DNA of 8,111 bases. Source: Mariniphaga sp964398855 (GTDB lineage: Bacteria > Bacteroidota > Bacteroidia > Bacteroidales > Prolixibacteraceae). The stretch covers positions 1 through 8,111 of the forward strand of contig CAYNOQ010000106.1 of assembly GCA_964398855.1 (NCBI GenBank). Reading direction: 5' to 3'. Below are positions 1 to 5,372 of this stretch, one piece after another. Made by a program: the position numbers and the translations under genes. Below the pieces are notes generated by a model. That model was not told the origin of the DNA. It did not search any database and worked only from the letters and a program-made list of their open reading frames with translations. Numbering within the stretch: position 1 is the first letter of the stretch; each line of letters starts with the position of its first letter.

Positions 1-119
1 ATTACAATCAATAATTTCCCTTTATTGAGTTGTATTGGTCGATTTTTGCATTAAATTTTCCCAAACAATGGAGTTGTAAACTGAAAATCTACGGATTATA
101 TTTTTGAACCACAGGTTTT
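1..119. other. Intergenic region downstream of the aminotransferase gene
   Basis: This AT-rich stretch follows the stop codon of the last gene of the minus-strand operon and runs to the window edge. I see no convincing coding sequence in it. A 7-bp inverted repeat, TCAATAA at 8-14 and TTATTGA at 22-28 with a 7-base loop, is the only structure noticed. It is wholly AT-rich apart from one G/C pair and is not followed by a T-run on the minus strand, so it is a poor intrinsic terminator. Whether the operon ends here or continues past the edge cannot be decided. Confidence 0.5.
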
Positions 120-1439
120 TTAATGGTTTACAGAAAAGTGGGCATTGAATAGCTTCAGGCGCTCTTCCAGTGCGGAAAACTGCTCGCGCTGCACAAACGA
201 AACACACGCCCGGATACCTTCTTCTGCGCTTCCGGTATTGTCTAATGCAATGGCGCTTATACCATAATATAATAGGTTTTCAACTAACTGATTTCCGGTC
301 ATTCCGGGATAGGAGAGCGTGAAATAAAATCCGTCTGCAATGGGTTGCTCCAAATCTGTTTCATAGACAATGCTGAACCCGTTTTCCAGAAAAAGACGTT
401 TCATCACCTTTGCCTTTTCGCCATACTCCTTTATCTTTTCCACAAAATTGAAACGCCCTTCGTTAGCCGCTTTTAACATGGCTGCCAGTGCCCATTGTGC
501 CGAGTGGCTGGTTCCTGATGAAAAGGCATAAAGCAGGCGAAAAATAATTGTGCTTCCAAAATCGGTTCCGCCAAAGCGCTTTTGCAGCAACGGATAGTCG
601 CGCCGGAACAGGGAATCGGAAATAACCATCAGTCCGCAACGTTGTCCGGCATAGGAAAATATTTTTGAGCTGGAGATGAACAGAATATAATTTTCAGTGT
701 AGTTCGCAACGGATGGCTGATAGGGCGACTCCCCCGGCTGTGACAAATCCTGCCGGAAATCCATTCCGAAATAGGCGAGATCTTCCATGACGATTACGTC
801 ATATTTACCGGCACATTCACCAATGATTTGCAACTCCTCTTTCGTGAAACAAATCCATGCGGGATTGTTGGGATTGGAGTAGATTATTGAGCAGATATTT
901 CCTTTTGACAGGTATTCTTCCAGTTTTTTGCGTAGTTTTTCACCCCTGAAGTGAAACACATCGAACGTTTCAAATTTCTGCCCGAGAACTGTCATTTGCT
1001 GTTTTTGCACCGGAAAACCGGGATCAATAAACAGCGTGGTATCTTTTCCTTCAACCGCATTTGCCGCCGCGAGAAAAGCTGCATAAGTTCCCTGCATGGA
1101 ACCCACCGTAGGGATGCAGCTTTGTGGGGAGACTTCAATATTCATAAAATTTTTCACAAATTTTGAAGCTTCTGTTTTGAGTGGCTTTATGCCGTCAATC
1201 AATGGATAAATTGCAGCTACACCCTGTTGCAGCGCTTCAATTTCGGCTTCTACGCCAATTTGTGCTGGCGGCAATCCGGGAACGCCCATCTCCATCCGCA
1301 CAAACTTTTCGCCGGTTTCTTCTTCCACCAGATTTGCCAGCGCCACAATTTCACGAATGGAAGCTTTGCCGGGGTCGGCAATGCGTAATTCCTTGATTTT
1401 CCGGTCAATAATTTCTTTGCTGAATGGTGAATTGCTCAT
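120..1439 (-). CDS. PLP-dependent aminotransferase, fold type I (class I/II), probably aromatic amino acid or aspartate type
   Basis: The 439-residue protein has the layout of a class I/II aminotransferase: a GSMQGTY glycine-rich turn near 113-119 for the cofactor phosphate, SNPNNPAW at 188-195 with the conserved Asn, MEDLAY at 218-223 with the Asp (D220) that pairs with the pyridine nitrogen, SSSKIFSYAGQR at 256-267 where K259 is the likely Schiff-base lysine, and an Arg in GIRACVSF (R410) expected to bind the substrate carboxylate. It is the last gene of the paaK-ACT-pheA-flavodoxin-aminotransferase operon, 25 bases after the flavodoxin stop. PheA makes phenylpyruvate, so transamination of phenylpyruvate (with glutamate as donor) to phenylalanine is the natural inference, but aromatic, aspartate and broad-specificity members cannot be told apart by eye. 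It is somewhat longer than the roughly 400 residues usual for the family. No signal peptide is visible, so it is cytoplasmic. The ATG at 1439 is the first in frame after the upstream gene. Confidence 0.9.
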   Translation of the reverse strand: MSNSPFSKEIIDRKIKELRIADPGKASIREIVALANLVEEETGEKFVRMEMGVPGLPPAQIGVEAEIEALQQGVAAIYPLIDGIKPLKTEASKFVKNFMNIEVSPQSCIPTVGSMQGTYAAFLAAANAVEGKDTTLFIDPGFPVQKQQMTVLGQKFETFDVFHFRGEKLRKKLEEYLSKGNICSIIYSNPNNPAWICFTKEELQIIGECAGKYDVIVMEDLAYFGMDFRQDLSQPGESPYQPSVANYTENYILFISSSKIFSYAGQRCGLMVISDSLFRRDYPLLQKRFGGTDFGSTIIFRLLYAFSSGTSHSAQWALAAMLKAANEGRFNFVEKIKEYGEKAKVMKRLFLENGFSIVYETDLEQPIADGFYFTLSYPGMTGNQLVENLLYYGISAIALDNTGSAEEGIRACVSFVQREQFSALEERLKLFNAHFSVNH

Positions 1440-1464
1440 TCCTTTTCAGTTTTTTTGGCTGCTT

Positions 1465-1989
1465 TTAAAATCCAAACTGCGGACGAATCTGCTCTAACCA
1501 CACGGTTAGCCGCTGGTCTGTCATTTCGGGCTCAAAATCTTCGTCAACCGGCAGCCCGATAAATTTTCCGTCAATTACCGCTTCGGAGCTGCCAAAATCA
1601 TAATTTTCCGCCGGAACCTGCCCAATCAGCTTGGCTCCGTTTTTCAGAAGTTCCCTGCCAAGCAACCCGATATGGTCCACAAAAGTTGAAGCGTAGGTTA
1701 CGTGATCGCCCAAACCAAAAATCGCAAGGATTTTCCCTTCATATCTCACTTTGCCGATTTCCGGCAAAAATTTTCCCCAGTCTGCATTGCTATAGGTGGA
1801 GTGCCAGGTCTCTTTTCCAACGGTTGAAATTCCGAAAATAATCTTGTCGTATTTCTCTAAATCGGCAGCTGTGGCATCTTTTACGGGAACCATTACAGCT
1901 TTCTCTTCGCCGATGATGTTTTTAACTTTTTCGGCAACATGGTGCACCGATCCGCCAACAGGTCCAAAAAAAATTGCGATTTTATCCAT
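1465..1989 (-). CDS. Flavodoxin-like FMN electron carrier (long-chain type)
   Basis: The 174-residue protein begins with a short hydrophobic strand (DKIAIFFG) followed by a glycine-rich loop, then a helix, as in flavodoxins. IIFGISTVGKETWHS (50-64) fits the first FMN ring loop with W62, and FGLGDHVTYASTFVD (91-105) matches the conserved 'GLGDxxxYxxxF' second flavin loop. Its length and the extra segment near 125-150 (QVPAENYDF...FIGLPVDED) fit the long-chain class. The phosphate loop is odd: instead of the usual T/S-x-T-G-x-T it reads GPVGGSVHHVA (9-19), with few hydroxyl side chains, so FMN phosphate binding may differ. It lies 20 bases after pheA and 25 bases before the aminotransferase gene. 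A flavodoxin inside an aromatic amino acid operon suggests a dedicated low-potential carrier, perhaps for a 2-oxoacid oxidoreductase acting on phenylpyruvate; that is inference. Flavodoxin family assignment is firm; partner is unknown. Confidence 0.88.
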   Translation of the reverse strand: MDKIAIFFGPVGGSVHHVAEKVKNIIGEEKAVMVPVKDATAADLEKYDKIIFGISTVGKETWHSTYSNADWGKFLPEIGKVRYEGKILAIFGLGDHVTYASTFVDHIGLLGRELLKNGAKLIGQVPAENYDFGSSEAVIDGKFIGLPVDEDFEPEMTDQRLTVWLEQIRPQFGF

Positions 1990-2009
1990 AATTATATGTT
2001 TTACAGCTT

Positions 2010-2846
2010 TTATAGATTGTTTATGTGAATTTCACCGCGTTCATATTCACCTAAAATAGCCAGACTTGAAACATCTTTCAGCACCTGATGGATTGCCTTT
2101 TCATAATTTTCAAGCTTTTCCCACTCCACATCCACATGGATAGTGTATTCATTGGGTTTGCCAATTATGGGGACTGACTGAATTTTGTTGAGATTTATCT
2201 TGTGCTCAGCAAAAATATTCAGCACCCGCGCCAGCGCTCCGTAAAAATGCCCGACTTCAAAACAGAGAGAAGCTTTGTTGGCTTTATCGGTGGGGATTCC
2301 CTGCTTGGCAAGAATCAAAAAGCGGGTGTAGTTCTTTTTGTTGGTTTCAATTCCGGTTTCCAGCACATTGAGACCATAAAGTTCTGCAGAGCGCAGGTTT
2401 CCGATGGCTGCCGCATTCTTAGGCTTTGCCTCTGAAATGAATTTTGCTGCCCCGGCAGTGTCAATTCCTTCATGCAGCTGAACTTCCGGAAAATATTTTT
2501 CCAGATATTCCACACACTGCTGCAACGCGATGGGATGGGAATAAATATCTGTTATGTCGCTCATTTCCACTCCTTCAGCAGTCATTAGGTTCATTTGAAT
2601 GTGCAGATAAATTTCGCCGATGATGCGCAGGTGGTAATCACGGATCAACTGATAATTTTTCAGCAAACTTCCGGCAATGGAATTCTCAATTGCCATCACT
2701 GCATATTCTACTTTGTCGGCGTCAATGAGTTCACAAACTCTTGTGAACGACTTGCATTCAACAACTTCAATCTCTTCGTTGAAATATTTCAGAGCAGCTT
2801 CTTCATGAAAGGAGCCTGCAATTCCCTGTAAAGCAATACGTTTCAT
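2010..2846 (-). CDS. pheA: Prephenate dehydratase with C-terminal ACT regulatory domain
   Basis: This enzyme converts prephenate to phenylpyruvate with loss of water and CO2, the committed step of phenylalanine synthesis, in the cytoplasm. The 278-residue length matches a monofunctional dehydratase (catalytic about 1-180, ACT about 190-275); no chorismate mutase domain is present. Visible motifs are LQGIAGSFHEEAA (6-18), IENSIAGS (53-60) and the NYTRF box (172-176) whose Thr is catalytic in characterised enzymes. The ACT domain shows GALARVLNIF (203-212), matching the GALV-type motif, but the second phenylalanine-binding motif, normally ESRP, reads QSVP (about 223-226); I believe this variant is common in Bacteroidota, so feedback control may differ. 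It starts 27 bases after the tandem-ACT gene and is followed 20 bases later by the flavodoxin. The ATG at 2846 gives the canonical 'MKRIALQG' N-terminus. Assignment is strong. Confidence 0.95.
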   Translation of the reverse strand: MKRIALQGIAGSFHEEAALKYFNEEIEVVECKSFTRVCELIDADKVEYAVMAIENSIAGSLLKNYQLIRDYHLRIIGEIYLHIQMNLMTAEGVEMSDITDIYSHPIALQQCVEYLEKYFPEVQLHEGIDTAGAAKFISEAKPKNAAAIGNLRSAELYGLNVLETGIETNKKNYTRFLILAKQGIPTDKANKASLCFEVGHFYGALARVLNIFAEHKINLNKIQSVPIIGKPNEYTIHVDVEWEKLENYEKAIHQVLKDVSSLAILGEYERGEIHINNL

Positions 2847-2873
2847 CTTTCTTCTTAAAATTTTAAATAATCA

Positions 2874-3293
2874 TTATTGGGCGCTGTTTCCCGGAAATTC
2901 ATCCTTGTATTGTTCCATTACCTGGGAACATTTCTCCAGATTTGTCGGTCTGATAACAATCACGGCAGTGTCATCGTTCATTGAAAAGGCGTAAAGATAT
3001 TCAATAAATACGCCTTCTGCATGAAGTACGCTGAGCAACTGTGACAGAGCACCCGGGCGGTTGGCAGTTTTTACTAAAATCACATCGGTTGTGCGCACCG
3101 AAAAATGGTTTTCCCTGAGCGTTTCACAAGCTTTGTCGGGGTCGGATGCGATGAGCCGCAGCACGCCAAAGTCGGAAGTGTCGGCAACGGTGAAAGCGGA
3201 AATGTTGATTCCGGCATCTCCTAAAATTTGTGTAACTTCATTCAGCCTGCCCGATTTATTTTCTAAAAAAACGGATACTTGTTTTACTATCAT
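2874..3293 (-). CDS. Tandem ACT-domain protein (amino acid-sensing, no enzymatic domain)
   Basis: The 139-residue protein is made of two ACT modules: about 1-68 (KQVSVFLENKSGRLNEVTQI, then DAGINISAFTVADT) and about 69-133 (NRPGALSQLLSVLHAEGVFIEYLYAF). Each has the turn G-R/A-L followed by a helix that forms small-molecule sites in ACT folds. No catalytic domain is attached, so it probably binds an amino acid or aromatic acid and may modulate a neighbour; proteins of this kind are often found beside phenylacetate-CoA ligase genes. The start chosen is the ATG at 3293, four bases after the paaK TGA, giving a protein that begins directly with the first ACT strand. A longer reading from 3365 is open but would overlap paaK by 68 bases and add a low-complexity basic leader, so I reject it. 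The 4-base gap suggests translational coupling to paaK. Confidence 0.88.
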   Translation of the reverse strand: MIVKQVSVFLENKSGRLNEVTQILGDAGINISAFTVADTSDFGVLRLIASDPDKACETLRENHFSVRTTDVILVKTANRPGALSQLLSVLHAEGVFIEYLYAFSMNDDTAVIVIRPTNLEKCSQVMEQYKDEFPGNSAQ

Positions 3294-3297
3294 TTTG

Positions 3298-4596
3298 TCA
3301 GATTTTACGATTGTCAATAACGCGCTTGGCTTTGCCTGCCGTCCGTTCGATGGTTTTCGGCTCAACCAACTTCACATCTACCGAAACGCCTAATGTGCTC
3401 TGTATGTTTGCAGTAATTTTCCTGCGAAGCCTTTCCAACTCACGAACTTCATCGGAAAAGAACTGTTCCTGAACCTCCACAAGCAGTTTCAATACATCCA
3501 ATGAACCGTCTCGCTCTACAATGAGCAGATAGTGCGGTTCGGTTTCACTCATTTCAAGCAGCACATTTTCTATCTGAGACGGGAATACATTCACGCCGCG
3601 GATGATGAGCATGTCATCGGTTCGTCCGGTGCATTTTTCCATTCTCACCAATGTGCGCCCGCAGGTGCATTTTTCATAATTCAGCCGGGTGAGATCATGC
3701 GTGCGGTATCTGAGAACGGGAATACCCTCCTTGGTTATTGTGGAAAAAACCAGCTCGCCTAACTCGCCTGCCGGCAGCGGCTCCAGGGTGTCGGGGTCAA
3801 TAATTTCGGGAATAAAATGGTCTTCATTGATGTGAAGTCCGTTCTGGTGGCTGCATTCGCAGGAAACTCCCGGACCCACGATTTCACTAAGTCCGTATAT
3901 GTCAACAGCCCGCAGGTTAAGTTTTGCTTCAATTTCCCTGCGCATGTTTTCACTCCACGGTTCGGCGCCAAAAATTCCCACACGGAGATTGAGCGACTCC
4001 GGTTCAACGCCCATCTCTTTCATTATTTCGGCAAGATAGAGTGCATAGGAAGGCGTGCATGCAATCACCGATGTGCCAAAATCCTGCATGAGCTGAATCT
4101 GCTTTTTCGTGTTTCCGCCCGAAATGGGGATAACGGTGGCTCCAAGATTTTCAGTTCCGTAGTGCAGTCCGAGTCCTCCGGTAAAAAGTCCGTAGCCGTA
4201 AGCCACCTGCACAATATCATTTTTATGAACACCTGCCATGCAGAGCGCACGGGTAACCACCTCCGACCACATTTGCAGATCATTGCGCGTGTATCCCACC
4301 ACCGTTGATTTTCCGGTTGTTCCGGAGCTGGCATGAACCCGCACAATTTCACTCATGGGAACCGTGAACATGTCAAACGGGTAGTTATCCCGCAAATCCA
4401 CTTTATTGGTAAACGGCAGTTTGCTCAGGTCTTCAACCGTGCGGATATCGCCGGGAACAACTCCTTTTTCCTGCATTTTTGCCCTGTAGCTGGAAATATT
4501 GTGATAGATACGGCTGACAGTCCGGGTTAGTCGTTCATTTTGAACCGCAATCATTTCATCGCGGGAAGCACACTCAATTTTTTCGTTCCAAATCAT
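3298..4596 (-). CDS. paaK: Phenylacetate-CoA ligase (AMP-forming), PaaK family
   Basis: The enzyme activates an aryl acetate with ATP and CoA, giving the acyl-CoA, AMP and PPi. The 432-residue length is typical of PaaK. Adenylate-forming motifs appear in order: HASSGTTGKSTVVGYT (88-103, P-loop), DIYGLSEIVGPG (232-243), YRTHDLTRL (297-305), GRTDDMLIIRGVNVFPSQIE (324-343, hinge and start of the small domain) and ERTAGKAKRV (417-426, with the C-terminal lysine). A CECSH plus downstream His segment (246-256) and a CTCG (310-313) could form a metal site. It is the first gene of the minus-strand operon, facing nrfH across 190 bases. In anaerobes PaaK can salvage phenylacetate for phenylalanine synthesis or act in the reverse direction during fermentation; the pheA and aminotransferase neighbours favour a biosynthetic or balanced role. 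Exact substrate (phenylacetate, indoleacetate, hydroxyphenylacetate) is not readable. The ATG at 4596 gives the usual N-terminus. Confidence 0.92.
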   Translation of the reverse strand: MIWNEKIECASRDEMIAVQNERLTRTVSRIYHNISSYRAKMQEKGVVPGDIRTVEDLSKLPFTNKVDLRDNYPFDMFTVPMSEIVRVHASSGTTGKSTVVGYTRNDLQMWSEVVTRALCMAGVHKNDIVQVAYGYGLFTGGLGLHYGTENLGATVIPISGGNTKKQIQLMQDFGTSVIACTPSYALYLAEIMKEMGVEPESLNLRVGIFGAEPWSENMRREIEAKLNLRAVDIYGLSEIVGPGVSCECSHQNGLHINEDHFIPEIIDPDTLEPLPAGELGELVFSTITKEGIPVLRYRTHDLTRLNYEKCTCGRTLVRMEKCTGRTDDMLIIRGVNVFPSQIENVLLEMSETEPHYLLIVERDGSLDVLKLLVEVQEQFFSDEVRELERLRRKITANIQSTLGVSVDVKLVEPKTIERTAGKAKRVIDNRKI

Positions 4597-4615
4597 TCGA
4601 TTCTAAAATAAGCGC

Positions 4616-4628
4616 CTGTTTAAAACAG
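4616..4628. repeat. Perfect 6-1-6 inverted repeat in the paaK leader
   Basis: CTGTTT at 4616-4621 and AAACAG at 4623-4628 are exact inverted copies around a single A. The element lies 20-32 bases upstream of the paaK ATG, in the predicted 5' untranslated region. With a one-base centre it resembles a repressor operator better than an RNA hairpin. Inverted repeats of this size also arise by chance in AT-rich DNA, and no regulator gene is in view, so function is unproven. Confidence 0.3.
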
Positions 4629-4650
4629 TCTGGTTTTTTTCAATTGCAAG

Positions 4651-4658
4651 CAAAAGTA
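4651..4658 (-). promoter_or_regulatory. Candidate -7 element of the paaK operon promoter
   Basis: On the minus strand this reads TACTTTTG, an exact fit to the Bacteroidota -7 consensus TAnnTTTG. It would start transcription near 4646, giving a leader of about 50 bases before the paaK ATG at 4596. No well-spaced TTG for a -33 element is seen: the nearest lies 11 bases upstream, which is too close. The call therefore rests on the -7 element and its location only. Confidence 0.4.
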
Positions 4659-4716
4659 AAAGGAAATATCAAAAACTTTTATTGAACAGCAATTTATTTT
4701 GGATATTTATAAGAAT

Positions 4717-4732
4717 TGTAACGTCTGTTACA
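4717..4732. promoter_or_regulatory. Palindromic operator, likely Crp/Fnr-family site for nrfHA
   Basis: TGTAAC and GTTACA are perfect inverted copies separated by GTCT, a 16-bp symmetrical site of the size and spacing used by Crp/Fnr-family regulators. Its centre (4724.5) is about 40-41 bases before the predicted nrfH transcription start near 4764-4766, the class II activator position. Nitrosative-stress or nitrite-responsive Crp/Fnr relatives (for example HcpR-type) are the natural candidates, by context. The site is not the classical FNR box (TTGAT-N4-ATCAA). It is also about 80 bases from the predicted paaK start, so it might affect both units. Confidence 0.6.
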
Positions 4733-4752
4733 TTTTGTAGTTAAATATTACA

Positions 4753-4760
4753 TATTTTTG
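4753..4760 (+). promoter_or_regulatory. Candidate -7 element of the nrfHA promoter
   Basis: TATTTTTG fits the Bacteroidota -7 consensus TAnnTTTG exactly. Transcription would begin a few bases downstream (about 4764-4766), leaving a short leader of some 20 bases before the nrfH ATG. The nearest upstream TTTG (4734-4737) is only 15 bases away, shorter than the usual -33 spacing, which would fit a promoter that relies on an activator bound at 4717-4732. Confidence 0.5.
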
Positions 4761-4786
4761 AAAAAATCAATTTTGCAGCTAACATT

Positions 4787-5359
4787 ATGATCAAAAAATT
4801 TCTGCCACCGAAACGATGGAAAATTCCGGTAATGTTTGTTACAGCAATTTTAATCGGACTTGCCCTGCTAACATTCTATATGTCAAAAGCTCATTCCTAC
4901 CTTTCCGATAAACCCGAAACCTGTATCAACTGCCACATTATGGCGCCTCAATATGCAACCTGGGGGCACAGCTCGCACCGCGAATGGACAAACTGCAACG
5001 ACTGTCATGTGCCGCACAACAATATTGTCAATCACTATTTTTTCAAGGCGATGGACGGATTACGACATGCCACCGTTTTTACCCTCAGAAAAGAGCCGCA
5101 GGTTATTTTCATTAAAAAACAGGGGGAAAAAGCAGTGCACAACAACTGTATCCGCTGTCATTCCGATTTGCTGATTGACCCGAAATTAAGCTCCTGGACA
5201 GAAAATCACACCGGACACCGCACCGACCGCAAATGCTGGGAGTGTCACCGCGAAGTGCCGCACGGCAGGGTGAACAGCCTTTCCAGTGTTCCGGATGCGC
5301 GGGTTCCCCATCCGTTAAATCCTGTTCCCGAATGGTTAAGGAATTATTTGAAAAACTAA
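4787..5359 (+). CDS. nrfH: NrfH, tetrahaem membrane quinol dehydrogenase subunit of nitrite reductase
   Basis: NrfH of the NapC/NirT family oxidises menaquinol at the outer face of the inner membrane and passes electrons to NrfA. The 190-residue protein has a basic N-terminus, one membrane anchor (about 13-32), then four CxxCH haem c sites: CINCH (46-50), CNDCH (70-74), CIRCH (121-125) and CWECH (150-154). The Met two residues after the first site (CHIM, M52) corresponds to the unusual haem 1 Met ligand known in NrfH. Further His residues (for example H61, H64, H140, H144) are available as distal haem ligands. It is the first gene of the plus-strand operon, with nrfA 13 bases downstream. There is no obvious Shine-Dalgarno sequence; the ATG at 4787 places the anchor correctly. 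Export and haem attachment would need a cytochrome c maturation system not encoded here. Confidence 0.96.
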   Translation: MIKKFLPPKRWKIPVMFVTAILIGLALLTFYMSKAHSYLSDKPETCINCHIMAPQYATWGHSSHREWTNCNDCHVPHNNIVNHYFFKAMDGLRHATVFTLRKEPQVIFIKKQGEKAVHNNCIRCHSDLLIDPKLSSWTENHTGHRTDRKCWECHREVPHGRVNSLSSVPDARVPHPLNPVPEWLRNYLKN

Positions 5360-5372
5360 AACATAAAAGAAA

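Noticed and set aside
8..28. TCAATAA/TTATTGA inverted repeat as an operon terminator
   Set aside because: The stem is almost entirely AT and has no T-run on the minus-strand side; it may be chance in AT-rich DNA.
22..207. Small minus-strand open frame overlapping the end of the aminotransferase gene
   Set aside because: It overlaps the aminotransferase C-terminus in another frame and has no recognisable features.
3294..3365. Longer start for the tandem ACT gene at 3365
   Set aside because: It would overlap the paaK coding end by 68 bases and add a basic leader unrelated to ACT domains; the ATG at 3293 sits directly after the paaK stop.
3817..4308. 163-codon open frame on the plus strand
   Set aside because: It lies opposite paaK, whose adenylate-forming motifs occupy the other strand throughout.
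4758..4770. FNR-like box TTGA-N5-TCAA near the nrfH start
   Set aside because: The spacing is one base shorter than the FNR consensus (N6), it overlaps the predicted -7 element and start point, and the A-run makes chance likely.
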